A stretch of DNA of 64,000 nt from JAKAVN01 sp963734845 (GTDB taxonomy: Bacteria; Desulfobacterota; Binatia; Binatales; Binataceae), in assembly GCA_963734845.1 (NCBI GenBank), contig CAVTIS010000018.1, positions 434,001 to 498,000 of the forward strand, given 5' to 3'. Shown in pieces: positions 7,930 through 16,889 of the stretch. The first letter of the stretch is position 1. The number at the start of each line of letters is the position of its first letter. Made by a program: the position numbers and the translations under genes. The notes under the pieces were generated by a model. It saw nothing but the letters and a program-made list of their open reading frames with translations, was not told where the DNA came from and did no database searches.

Positions 7930-10279
7930 CAGAACCGCTCATTTTCTGATTCGTTATCGCTGGCAATATATCGCGCTGTGCGGGGTGATAACCGTACTGG
8001 CGATAATCGGCGCCATGCGGATGGAGTTCAGGACCTCGTTTTCCGACCTTCTGCCCAAGCACAGCACCGTCATCGACACCTTCAAGCAGTACTCCCAGTT
8101 CTCCACCCCCATCAACGTTGAGATCCTGATCAAGGTCAAGAAAGGCACCATCTATACGCCCGACACCCTCGCCCGTATCTGGCGTCTGACCCGCGCTATC
8201 GATCTCATCCCGAGCATCGACCACGTCACCATCACCTCAATCGCCTCGAGCAAGGTGCGGGTGACGCGAGCAACACCCGAGGGCGCCGAGTCGGTGCCGG
8301 TGATGCCCGACTTGCCGCCCAAGGACGAGGAGGGTGCGCGAGGAGTCCGCGACCGCGCGCGCATCGCGCCCGGCGTGACCAACATCCTGGTCTCGCCCGA
8401 CGAGAAAGCGGCGATGCTTTCGGCCGGCTTCCACGAAAACGGCATCGACTTCATGCAGGTGTGGAACCGCGTCCATGAGATGCTGGCCAAGGAGGCCTCG
8501 CCCGACGTCGAGTTTTATCCGGCGGGCCGGGTGATGCTGATTGGGTGGGTTTATTATTACGGCGAGCAGGCAGCGTGGATCTTCCTGCTTTCCTTCGCGC
8601 TCATCACCATCGCCCACGTCGATTACATGCGCAGCCTGGCCGGCGCGGCAACGCCGCTCATCGCCTGCGCGCTCTCGGCCATCTGGGGCGTCGGTGCGGG
8701 CGGCTGGATGGGGCTCAACCTGGAACCGCTGACCCTGGTCGTGCCGGTCTTGCTCATCGCACGCGCGCTCAGTCACTCGCTGCAGATGACGCGGCGGTAC
8801 TATGAAATTCTCTACGAGGTGAAGGACAAGAACCGGGCGGCGGGCGAGGCGCTGGCCTCGATGTTCGCGCCGGCCTGCCTCGGCATCATGTGCGACGTCG
8901 CCGGCCTCTACATGACCATCCTCGCACCGATTCCGATCGTACAGAAACTGGGTATCCTGTGCGGAACCTGGTCACTGCTGCTGATTCCATCGGTCGTGAT
9001 GCTCACGCCGTGTCTGCTCGCGGTGCTGCCGCCGCCCAAGGACGTCAGCGTTTTCATCACCCACGAGGTGCGCTCGATCAGTACTCACCTGATCGAACCG
9101 GTCCAGGCGGTGGTGGCCAAGCTGGTGGAGCCGGGATGGCGCATCGGAACGCTCGGCGTGCTGATCGTGCTGGGCGCGATCGTGCTGCATCTCTCATCGT
9201 TGCGCGCGATCGGCAACACCACGGTTGGCAGCCCGCTGCTGTGGCCCAATAGCGAATTCAACCAGGCCGAGGCCGAAATCAACAAGAACCTGGCCGGCAC
9301 GTCGACGCTCAACGTGGTCTGGGAAGGCAAGGTCCCGCACGCGCTTAAGTATCCCGAGACCTTCCAGTCGATGCAGGACTTCCAGCGCAACATCGAAGCG
9401 ATGCACGGCGCTTATGGGACACTGTCGATCTCAGACTACCTGCGCGCGACCAACCGGTTAATTCGTGGCGGCGACCCGGGATGGCTGCCGGTCGATCTGA
9501 AAGAACGGGAAGTCGCCAACGACCTCTTCTGGACCTTGACCGGCCACAGCCTGGAGGACGTGGCGATTCTTGCCACCGCCAACATGCAAAGCGGCGACGT
9601 GATCCTGTGGTACAAGGATTTGCGCAGCACCACGGTCAACGCGGCCATGGCGGCCGTGCAAAAGGCGCTAGAGCCGATCCTGAAGCATCCCTCGAAGGTC
9701 TATCACATCAGGATGGCCGCGGGCTCGATCGCCCTGCAGTACGCGATGGATCAAGTGGTCGTGCAGTCTAACTGGCGCATCCTGGTTTACCTGCTCGCTG
9801 CCATCTTCGTCATGTGCGTAGTGACTTACTCTTCCGCGGTGGCGGCGCTGATGTTGCTGGTGCCGCTGGCCTTTGCGCAGTTCTCGACTGACGCGGTGAT
9901 GTACATGCGCGGCTTGGGCCTCGACGTCAACACGCTGCCGGTGGTCGCGGTCGGCCTGGGCGTCGGTATCGACTACGGCATATATCTGATTAGCCGCATG
10001 TGCGACGAGTTTCAGCGCGTCGGCGACGGCGATGTGCAGGCCGCCGTAATGCGCGCGATCCTGACCACGGGCGAAGCGACCTTTTTCGTCGCTTTCACCA
10101 TGATCGCCGGCGTGTTGCCGTGGTACTTCTTCTCCAACCTCGCCTTCCTGGCGGACATGGGCTGGATGCTGGCGTGGGTCATGCTATTCAACTGCATATT
10201 GGCGATGGTGGTGCTGCCGATCGAAGTGGTGTTTATCAAACCCAAGTTCCTCGGCAGGGTGAAGCTGATGAGTCACTGA
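7916..10279 (+). CDS. RND superfamily permease, MMPL type
   Basis: 787 residues from the ATG at 7916 with ribosome-binding site gggaggga; upstream alternative starts lie in the propeller gene. The order is an N-terminal span (about 15-37), a periplasmic domain, a membrane bundle (about 220-420), a second periplasmic domain and a second bundle (about 620-780). GVGIDYGIYLISR (about residue 681) is the conserved transmembrane-4-type motif of MMPL/hydrophobe exporters. It should use the proton gradient to move a hydrophobic or lipid-like molecule. It overlaps the propeller gene and precedes DUF1302 and DUF1329 genes, together suggesting an inner-to-outer-membrane route. The substrate is unknown. 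Confidence 0.85.
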   Translation: MAVGDRTAHFLIRYRWQYIALCGVITVLAIIGAMRMEFRTSFSDLLPKHSTVIDTFKQYSQFSTPINVEILIKVKKGTIYTPDTLARIWRLTRAIDLIPSIDHVTITSIASSKVRVTRATPEGAESVPVMPDLPPKDEEGARGVRDRARIAPGVTNILVSPDEKAAMLSAGFHENGIDFMQVWNRVHEMLAKEASPDVEFYPAGRVMLIGWVYYYGEQAAWIFLLSFALITIAHVDYMRSLAGAATPLIACALSAIWGVGAGGWMGLNLEPLTLVVPVLLIARALSHSLQMTRRYYEILYEVKDKNRAAGEALASMFAPACLGIMCDVAGLYMTILAPIPIVQKLGILCGTWSLLLIPSVVMLTPCLLAVLPPPKDVSVFITHEVRSISTHLIEPVQAVVAKLVEPGWRIGTLGVLIVLGAIVLHLSSLRAIGNTTVGSPLLWPNSEFNQAEAEINKNLAGTSTLNVVWEGKVPHALKYPETFQSMQDFQRNIEAMHGAYGTLSISDYLRATNRLIRGGDPGWLPVDLKEREVANDLFWTLTGHSLEDVAILATANMQSGDVILWYKDLRSTTVNAAMAAVQKALEPILKHPSKVYHIRMAAGSIALQYAMDQVVVQSNWRILVYLLAAIFVMCVVTYSSAVAALMLLVPLAFAQFSTDAVMYMRGLGLDVNTLPVVAVGLGVGIDYGIYLISRMCDEFQRVGDGDVQAAVMRAILTTGEATFFVAFTMIAGVLPWYFFSNLAFLADMGWMLAWVMLFNCILAMVVLPIEVVFIKPKFLGRVKLMSH

Positions 10280-10819
10280 CGCGGGACGTTTCGCGATGGC
10301 GCGCGCAACGGGGGTTGACGCGCGCCGGGGCTTTCGCCGATAGTCGTGCCTACACGACTATCGCGCGAACGAAGGACAGAGATGGGCTCGACCGGGGACA
10401 GGGCTGCATCGCTGATGATCGGGGGCGCGGAGCACGCTCGTGGGGACGGGCGGCTTCGAGCGTATCGTGCTGCCTGCCGTCCTCCGCTAATTCGAATCAT
10501 TAACCAGGCTTGCGGCCAAAGCTTCCAGCCATGTGAGACGACCGCGGTCGAAGCTGGCCGGCCGGATGGCGTCCGCGCCGGCAGCGGCATTAATTCGCCT
10601 ACTGATGCTTATTACGTCTCTCTTAGGAGAGTGTTTACAAAACAACGGTTTCTAGAGCGAACTGGGACGATAAGGCATTGATTAAACCCTTTCATCTGTG
10701 CTCCCTTGGGGACGGGAAAAGGGTTAGGCGGCTCGCGGTCCCGATGGGGAAAGATTCGTCGGGGACGGCGGGCGAGTTTGGTGGAGCGCCATCGGAGGCG
10801 CGCTAATGAGGAGAAGCGA
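10280..10819. other. Long intergenic region upstream of the DUF1302 gene
   Basis: About 540 bases separate the permease from the DUF1302 gene. The region holds a near-perfect palindrome with an overlapping promoter-like sequence (10315-10363) and otherwise no supported gene. The start of DUF1302 at 10820 has the ribosome-binding site gaggagaag. The size of the gap suggests that the two outer genes have their own promoter. Confidence 0.5.
10315..10363 (+). promoter_or_regulatory. Candidate promoter overlapping a palindromic operator
   Basis: TTGACG at 10315-10320 is followed after 18 bases by GATAGT (10339-10344, four of six bases of the -10 consensus). The -10 lies inside a dyad with 11-base arms, CGATAGTCGTG at 10338-10348 and its exact reverse complement at 10353-10363, around a 4-base centre. 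A dyad on the -10 box is the classic layout of a repressor-controlled promoter, for example TetR-type. No regulator gene is adjacent. Confidence 0.45.
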
Positions 10820-12502
10820 ATGAAGAAGCCTGACAGGTTTAAGTTCGGAGCCGCCTTGGGATTGGCGGCGGCATTGGTTTTTTATGCCGGCACCGGAGCT
10901 TGGGCACAACTCGACACCGACGTGCCCGGCGGCCATATCAAACTCCAGACTGCTCTCGAAACCGAGTGGGGTGTCACTACCGCGGGCAAGAACAACCGCG
11001 CCAACAACAACAATCACCTTCCTGGCAGCGGCCAGGGATATTCGACTGACGGCAATGATCTCCAGGCTGCCATCGGTAGGATAGACCCGCTGCTGACCTA
11101 CCGCGCAAACGACAATACTGCCGAAGCCCTGTGGCTCGACAACGCCGACGTTTACATTCACGGGCGCTTCATGGGCGACGCCCTGCAGTTCATTAATGGC
11201 CCGAGCATTCAGGAGTTCTCGCAGGGCACGTACAAGACTCCCGGCGTGACACGGTATCCCGGCGACGGATGGACAGCCTACATCCGCGAACATGAGTACA
11301 TGGCTGGATTCAACGAGGCCTATGCCGATTTACGCAAGGGACCTTTTGCCTTGCGCCTGGGCAAACAGCAGATCGTGTACGGCGAAGAACTCGGTCTGCA
11401 GACCCTTGACCAGGTCGATTCTCTCGATTTCACCAATTATCCCGGCTTCTACGACATCGCGTCGCTGGAATTCTCAGACATTCGGATCGCGGAATGGACG
11501 GCCAAACTTTCCTACCAGCTTCCGGATTTTGACGAGGTGGGAATCAACAATTCAATTATCACGGGCTGGGTGAGTCCCGACTTCCAGCCCACCTACCTTC
11601 CTACCCTGGGTAGCTGGATCAACGATGAGCCCGCGAGATTGCCAATCGGTGATTACGGCAACCTACGCAGAGCGCGCAACAAGCTGGTATATGGAGCAGT
11701 CGCCGCGACGACGGTTTATGGCGTGGACCTGACTGCCAACTTTTACGCCACGCCTGACCACATCGGATGGTTCGCGCAGGCACCCGTACAACAACCGGGA
11801 CTGCCGCCTGGCTTCAGCCGGGACAACTTTGGCGGGTTTGCCTTTCTCGGTCCTGCCGCCGGATTGCTTGACCTCAACATCCAGCGCCGCTTCTCGCGGG
11901 ATTTCATTTATGGCGGGTCGGCCTCCTACACCATCCCGGCGCTGGACTTTCCTGGCTCCGCAATACTTTATGGCGACATCTTCCACTTCTCCGCCGCCTA
12001 TACTCCACATAAAACTTTCTGGACTGGACAGAGCTTCGCTGCCCCGCCCAATGTGATCAAGCCGGAACGAATCGGCGAGATCAATTTGACGCTCGATGGC
12101 GAAAGATATGTCCGCTGGAGCCAGAAGTTCCCCTCGATGTACTTGCTCGGCGAGTGGAACTACAAGAGCCGGAGCACCGTCATCACCGACGTCTACGAGC
12201 CGTCGATGAATCACCGGGGCATCCAGACGGTGGTTGTATCGCTAACCCAGTTCTTCCCGAACAACATCTGGGGTGTCGGTATTGTGGCGCTGTGCGACAC
12301 GAACGTAGGCGGCAACTGGTTCATGCAGCCGTCGGTCACCTACAAGCCGAGCTCGAACCAGGAGTACAACGTCTTCTGGAACTTCACCGAAGGCACGGTC
12401 GTCAACCCCGGCGCCCGCGGCAACCCCTTCCGGACGGGTTCAAAGCTCGGTTCGGGCAGCTCGTACGATGCGATTTATTTTCGCGCTATTTATAAGATGT
12501 AG
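10820..12502 (+). CDS. DUF1302 family outer-membrane protein
   Basis: 560 residues from the ATG at 10820 (ribosome-binding site gaggagaag). A signal peptide MKKPDRFKFGAALGLAAALV ends near GAWAQ, and the mature protein starts with a short strand, as in DUF1302 members. Alternating polar/aromatic strands, the typical FEWGV-like start and a C-terminal strand ending YFRAIYKM fit an outer-membrane beta-barrel. DUF1302 proteins are usually encoded next to DUF1329 and an MMPL permease, as here. It is probably the outer-membrane part of a hydrophobic-compound transport or export system; this rests on context. Confidence 0.8.
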   Translation: MKKPDRFKFGAALGLAAALVFYAGTGAWAQLDTDVPGGHIKLQTALETEWGVTTAGKNNRANNNNHLPGSGQGYSTDGNDLQAAIGRIDPLLTYRANDNTAEALWLDNADVYIHGRFMGDALQFINGPSIQEFSQGTYKTPGVTRYPGDGWTAYIREHEYMAGFNEAYADLRKGPFALRLGKQQIVYGEELGLQTLDQVDSLDFTNYPGFYDIASLEFSDIRIAEWTAKLSYQLPDFDEVGINNSIITGWVSPDFQPTYLPTLGSWINDEPARLPIGDYGNLRRARNKLVYGAVAATTVYGVDLTANFYATPDHIGWFAQAPVQQPGLPPGFSRDNFGGFAFLGPAAGLLDLNIQRRFSRDFIYGGSASYTIPALDFPGSAILYGDIFHFSAAYTPHKTFWTGQSFAAPPNVIKPERIGEINLTLDGERYVRWSQKFPSMYLLGEWNYKSRSTVITDVYEPSMNHRGIQTVVVSLTQFFPNNIWGVGIVALCDTNVGGNWFMQPSVTYKPSSNQEYNVFWNFTEGTVVNPGARGNPFRTGSKLGSGSSYDAIYFRAIYKM

Positions 12503-12566
12503 TGGTGCAAGCGAACAGGTGATCTGGAACGGAACAAATGCAATTTCTGGATTGTTAACGGTGTAC

Positions 12567-12586
12567 GGCCCCTCGAAGGAGGGGCC
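12567..12586 (+). other. Short perfect hairpin between DUF1302 and DUF1329 genes
   Basis: GGCCCCTC (12567-12574) and GAGGGGCC (12579-12586) pair perfectly around a GAAG loop. No run of T follows, so it is not a normal intrinsic terminator. It may stabilise or process the message between the two genes and so set their relative amounts. Confidence 0.45.
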
Positions 12587-12718
12587 AGATGCCGTCCCAA
12601 GAGCCTTGTTGGGGACTCTAAATCCAGGCTCGCGGCCGGCTCTTGCAAGAGTCTATAACTAATGCGAGATATTAGGGGACAACGCTTGTTGGATCCCCCC
12701 GAAAAAGGAGCGTAAGGC

Positions 12719-14101
12719 ATGCGATTATTGAAGTACACTGAGGGATGGACGCGGCGCCACTTCCTCGAGCAGGTCGGCAAGGGCGTCTTCGCTGCGGGCG
12801 TGTTGAACCCTTTGATGGATGTCGTCGGGCGTAACGGCTCACTTGAAGCCGCCTACCCTCCCGAGTTGCTCTCCATCGAGGCGTACACCAAGGGCAAGAT
12901 CAAACCGGGGGATGTGCTCAACGCAGAGAACGTCGATATCGTCAAGGACCTGCTCGATCCGGGCGCCTATTATCAAATCAAGCAAGACGGCCGGCTGGTA
13001 GATATCGCGCCAACCGAAACCGACGTCACCAAACTGACGCCGCTGCCCTTCTTGCAGGCGACCCTCGCAAACAAGGGCAAGCACAAGATCTTCCCCGACG
13101 GCAATTGCTACACGCTCGACGGCAAGGACTGGATCGGCGGCAATCCGTTCCCTGAGCCGCAGACGGCCCAGGAAGTGCTGATGGCGAACGCGCTGAGCTG
13201 GGGCAAGCACGACACAATAGCTCACCCTGTGTTGGACTGGGACACTGATGCTGACGGCAACGTAGAATATAACTATGCCTCCATCTACGTTGAATGGCAG
13301 ACGGTCGGTCGTCTGGTCCTCGACCCAAAACCGTACATGCCGGGCCGCGAGAGTCAGATCCGTATTCTCGGCGCAACCGTGACGGCGCCCGGTGACGTCG
13401 CCGGCACCGGCATCCTCCAGGTCTGGGCGTACGATCAGCACAAGCTCCCCGGCTACTATGTCTACCAGCCGACCACCAAGCGCGTGCGCACCTACCCGGT
13501 CGACCAGCGCTTCGAGCCGCAGTTCCCGGGCAACACTTTCTTCGTTACCGAATACTGGATGGCGGGTGACCCGCTGCTGACTTGGGGAAACTTCAAACTT
13601 GTCGGCAAGGGTCCGATGCTTACCTCCGCACATCACTGCGCTGATCTTGAAAACCCCAACTGGATTCACAAGACTTGCGGCGGCAAGAGCGGCGTGAAGT
13701 ACTGGCGCACGCGGATGGAGTTGGTGCCCGAGGTTTATGTGGTCGAGATGGAGCCGACCTCTTATCCCCGTGCGCCGATCGGCAAGAAGAGAATCTGGTA
13801 CCACGCGGCCACCCTGTGCCCGCTTACCATGATCAGCTATGACCGCCAGGGCAAGATGTGGAAGCAGTGGGAAGGCGGCTTTGATTACTACGAGCGCAAG
13901 CCCGGAATGAAGTGGATCGAAGGTTGCCCGGATAAGTTCTGGATGTGGACGCACGTGCATGCGCACGATCTGCAGAGCAACCGTATGTCGCGGTTCTACT
14001 ACGCGCAGACGGTGCCCGGTGGCTACCATGCCACTCAGGATGATCCGCGGCTGTTCGGCGACTTCTGCTCGATGGAAGCGCTGGAACGCCTGGGCCGTTA
14101 A
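12719..14101 (+). CDS. DUF1329 family periplasmic protein
   Basis: 460 residues from the ATG at 12719 with a strong AAGGAG site eight bases upstream. The N-terminus carries TRRHFLEQVGKGVFAAG, a twin-arginine-like export signal. The body has the DUF1329 pattern: PGxxLxxxNxxxVKDLL near residue 70, a long beta-rich centre and the C-terminal HDLQSNRMSRFYYAQ. DUF1329 proteins have a LolA/LolB-like lipid-binding fold, so a carrier for hydrophobic cargo between the RND permease and the DUF1302 barrel is a reasonable inference. The gene is followed by a strong terminator. Confidence 0.8.
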   Translation: MRLLKYTEGWTRRHFLEQVGKGVFAAGVLNPLMDVVGRNGSLEAAYPPELLSIEAYTKGKIKPGDVLNAENVDIVKDLLDPGAYYQIKQDGRLVDIAPTETDVTKLTPLPFLQATLANKGKHKIFPDGNCYTLDGKDWIGGNPFPEPQTAQEVLMANALSWGKHDTIAHPVLDWDTDADGNVEYNYASIYVEWQTVGRLVLDPKPYMPGRESQIRILGATVTAPGDVAGTGILQVWAYDQHKLPGYYVYQPTTKRVRTYPVDQRFEPQFPGNTFFVTEYWMAGDPLLTWGNFKLVGKGPMLTSAHHCADLENPNWIHKTCGGKSGVKYWRTRMELVPEVYVVEMEPTSYPRAPIGKKRIWYHAATLCPLTMISYDRQGKMWKQWEGGFDYYERKPGMKWIEGCPDKFWMWTHVHAHDLQSNRMSRFYYAQTVPGGYHATQDDPRLFGDFCSMEALERLGR

Positions 14102-14128
14102 TCTCCGGCAAATCAGCCTGTAACGACA

Positions 14129-14166
14129 CCGCCGGCTCTGCTTCGCAGGGCCGGCGGTTTTCTTTT
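14129..14166 (+). terminator. Rho-independent terminator after the DUF1329 gene
   Basis: CCGCCGGCTCTGC at 14129-14141 pairs with GCAGGGCCGGCGG at 14145-14157 over 13 base pairs, one of them G-T, around a three-base loop, and TTTTCTTTT follows directly. It sits 28 bases past the stop codon, so it marks the end of the transport cluster. Confidence 0.9.
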
Positions 14167-14331
14167 CGAAGGAGACTCTGAACGACCCGCCAGTTTCGAC
14201 TGGGCGCTCGTAACCACATTGCGTCGCGCTGCCGACAGTTGCCGCACTCTGTATGGAACGCTTCAGCCTTGACTGCGGTTCTATGCTACGGTGACCCAGC
14301 AGCGGCACTACGCAGAATCGCATCGCCGATC

Positions 14332-15054
14332 ATGGACTTTCGAATATCCAAGGTACTGGGCGCCAAGCCCCGCCAGATAACATTTGTATCCTGTCTTGTT
14401 GCGGTGGCCTTTTGTGCTCTCGTGACCGCATCGTCAACCTCCACGGCTTCGGCTGGAAGATTGATTCCGGCGGTCGGAGCCCTTCCGCCGCGCGCCTTGT
14501 GCCGCAACGCGCATTGGCAGGGGGCCGACCTCAGCCAGCAGTGGTTCGCCGGCGCCGACTGCACGGAAGCGCAGCTTCAAGGCGCCAGGCTTAACGGCGC
14601 CAACTTCAGGGGCGCGATTTTGAGCGGTGCGCAAATGCAGGACGCCATCATGTGGTACGTGGATCTGGATTCCGCTCATCTTCAGAAGGCCAACCTCAGA
14701 CATGCCGACCTGGCCCGGGGCTCCCTGCGCCAAGCCAGTCTCGAAAACGCCGACTTGCGCCGCGCGATCTTCAAGGCCGCCAACCTGACGGGAGCCAATT
14801 TGCTCGGCGCCAGGATGCGCGACGCCAATTTCACCGCCGCCAATCTCCAGGACGCCACGCTGACTGGCCTCGTAATGGATGGGGTCAATTTCACCCGTGC
14901 CAATCTGGCCGGCGCGGACCTGAGCCGCGCCGATTTGCGCCATGCGGTCGGCCTTACCGCCGTCCAACTCAAGCTCGCCAATACCGACTCAGGCACTTTG
15001 CTGCCGCAGGGCATGCCTGCTGCCCTCGACGCACCCTCGCCGCCTTCCCGATGA
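14332..15054 (+). CDS. Secreted pentapeptide-repeat protein
   Basis: 240 residues from the ATG at 14332; an ATG-type start at 14239 is possible but would place 31 extra residues before the signal peptide. The hydrophobic segment VSCLVAVAFCALVTA (about residues 18-33) with an Ala/Ser-rich site predicts export. From about residue 60 the protein is built from A(D/N)LxX pentapeptides such as ANLTG, ANLLG, ADLSR and ADLRH, roughly 30 in a row, which fold as a right-handed quadrilateral helix. The role is unknown; cytoplasmic members mimic DNA, but an exported one would do something else. No ribosome-binding site is obvious. Confidence 0.75.
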   Translation: MDFRISKVLGAKPRQITFVSCLVAVAFCALVTASSTSTASAGRLIPAVGALPPRALCRNAHWQGADLSQQWFAGADCTEAQLQGARLNGANFRGAILSGAQMQDAIMWYVDLDSAHLQKANLRHADLARGSLRQASLENADLRRAIFKAANLTGANLLGARMRDANFTAANLQDATLTGLVMDGVNFTRANLAGADLSRADLRHAVGLTAVQLKLANTDSGTLLPQGMPAALDAPSPPSR

Positions 15055-15217
15055 CGATTTGCTTTCGCGATGAAAACTCGCCCTGCTACCATTCAACCGG
15101 GTCCAGCCCGCGCGGGACGGCGCAAGGATTATGTGCCTGAAGACTTTCGCGGCTGTGCCTTCCCTATCGCTGGCTTGGCTGCTGCTCGTGCTCGAAGCTT
15201 ACAAGGGAGAGTTCTAG

Positions 15218-15781
15218 ATGAAGATTCGTGAACGGAGATCTGTGGAACGTTGGATCACGATTGCTCTGGCCATCGGCGGAGGCTTTTTCGGCGCGATGCT
15301 ATGGGGACAGCTCTTTGCGCCTCGCACTGTCGTTGCGGCCGAAGCGCAGCCGGGCAAAACGATCACGGCCGAGCGCATCGTCGTGCAGGAAGTGCAGCTC
15401 GTTGATTCCTCGGGGCGCCAACGCGCGGTGCTTAACGTGACACCCGACGATCTCGCGCGGCTGAGTTTCCTCACCACCTCGGGCAAGCGCAGGCTGGCGA
15501 TGGGCGTGTTGGCGGACGGCGAGTCCGCAGTGGGATTCTACGACGCGCAGGGCCGCGTGCGCATCGGGCTGAATGTGCCGCTGGATGATTCGGCCAGCAT
15601 CCACCTGGTCGACAAGACCGGCCGTAACCGCGCTAACTTCGTGCAGTTGCCCAACGGCAAGTCGAGCTTCGAGATCTTCAACGAAGATGGCCACCTGGTG
15701 TGGAGCGCGCCGACCGCCGCGGGGGCCAACTCGGCGAGCGCGCAGCCTGCCGATGAGCCCATACGTCGGGCCTCGCGCTAG
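15218..15781 (+). CDS. Membrane-anchored beta-rich hypothetical protein
   Basis: 187 residues from the ATG at 15218, which follows AAGGGAGAG. A single hydrophobic segment near residues 12-34 should anchor the protein with its bulk outside the cytoplasm. After that comes a series of short similar units: VQLVDSSGRQRAVLNV, LTTSGKRRLAMGVL, FYDAQGRVRIGLNV, LVDKTGRNRANFV and IFNEDGHLVWSA, each a D/E-x-x-G-R turn flanked by strands. I do not recognise the family. The repeat suggests a small beta-helix or sandwich of extracytoplasmic location. Confidence 0.6.
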   Translation: MKIRERRSVERWITIALAIGGGFFGAMLWGQLFAPRTVVAAEAQPGKTITAERIVVQEVQLVDSSGRQRAVLNVTPDDLARLSFLTTSGKRRLAMGVLADGESAVGFYDAQGRVRIGLNVPLDDSASIHLVDKTGRNRANFVQLPNGKSSFEIFNEDGHLVWSAPTAAGANSASAQPADEPIRRASR

Positions 15782-15907
15782 GAAACCGTCGCCCTGGCAG
15801 GCCTCGGCTTGTCAGAGCCCTGCATCTGCACTACGCTCGCGGCTGACATCCGGCGGCGTTTTAGCGCGCCGGGCCGGCCGCCAGTTTAGCCAAGGAGAAA
15901 ATTCCCG

Positions 15908-16807
15908 ATGGGCAGTCCGCAGCTTCAACAGGTGTTCGAGCAATACAAGGCCTTCGCGCAGGGCGCCGGCAAGGCCAAGAACCCTCAGGAGCTGCGCGCC
16001 GTGATGGCCGCGGCGTTCTCCGCCTTCCCCAGCGCCGGCGAGGTCAAGTGCGAACCGGTGAGCGCTAACGGCGTCAAGGCCGAGTGGATTACCGCGAAGA
16101 ACGCGGCCTCCGACCGGGTTATCATGTACCTGCACGGCGGCGGCTACGTGATGGGCTCTATCGACACTCATCGCGAGCTGATGGCGCGCCTTTCCAAGGC
16201 CGCGCAGGCGCGCGTGCTCGCCGTGGACTATCGCCTAGCGCCTGAGAACCCCTTCCCCGCTGCGGTGGATGACTCGATCACTGCCTATCGATGGCTCCTG
16301 GCGCAGGGCTACAAGCCGGGACGGATCGTCATCGCGGGCGATTCGGCCGGCGGCGGCCTCACGGTTTCCACGCTGGTCGCGCTTCGCGACCTCGGGGCGA
16401 CGACGCCAGCGGCAGGCGTATGCATCTCGCCCTGGGTCGACTTCGAGGCGGAGGGCGAATCGATGACCAGCCGTGCGGCGCAGGACCCGCTGGTGTCGCG
16501 CGAGATGATCCTGCAGATCGCAAGGATGTACATTGGCGAAAGCGGCAACCTGCGCGAACCGCTGGCCGCGCCGATCAACGCCTATCTCAACGACCTTCCA
16601 CCGTTGTTCATCCAGGTCGGGAATTCCGAAACCCTGCTCGACGATTCGACTCGCCTTGCCGATAAGGCGAAGGAAGCGGGCGTCGACGCCACTTTGCAGA
16701 TCTGGGACGAGATGCCCCACGTATGGCACCTGGCCGCGCCGATTCTGCCCGAAGGCCAGGAAGCGATCGACAAGATCGGCGAGTTCGTCCTCCAGCGGAC
16801 TGCGTGA
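15908..16807 (+). CDS. Alpha/beta hydrolase, hormone-sensitive-lipase family
   Basis: 299 residues from the ATG at 15908 with ribosome-binding site aaggagaaa. It has the HSL-family oxyanion motif HGGGYV (about residue 78), the nucleophile elbow GDSAGG (about residue 147), a likely catalytic Asp in ETLLDDSTRL and His in MPHVWH. DYRLAPENPFPAAVDD between the first two motifs is diagnostic. It should hydrolyse short- to medium-chain esters in the cytoplasm. No signal peptide. Convergent with the AhpD-like gene. Confidence 0.9.
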   Translation: MGSPQLQQVFEQYKAFAQGAGKAKNPQELRAVMAAAFSAFPSAGEVKCEPVSANGVKAEWITAKNAASDRVIMYLHGGGYVMGSIDTHRELMARLSKAAQARVLAVDYRLAPENPFPAAVDDSITAYRWLLAQGYKPGRIVIAGDSAGGGLTVSTLVALRDLGATTPAAGVCISPWVDFEAEGESMTSRAAQDPLVSREMILQIARMYIGESGNLREPLAAPINAYLNDLPPLFIQVGNSETLLDDSTRLADKAKEAGVDATLQIWDEMPHVWHLAAPILPEGQEAIDKIGEFVLQRTA

Positions 16808-16889
16808 TCTGATTGTATGTCTGACGGCTCGCCGGAGGCCCGTCATTCAGGGTGCGGCGCGGCGCATTGGCGCGGTGGCGCACCCTCGC

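Noticed and set aside
12839..14323. Minus-strand frame of 494 codons
   Set aside because: It is antisense to the DUF1329 gene, which has a strong ribosome-binding site, export signal and family motifs.
14434..14967. Minus-strand frame with regular repeats
   Set aside because: The periodicity comes from the pentapeptide repeats coded on the plus strand.
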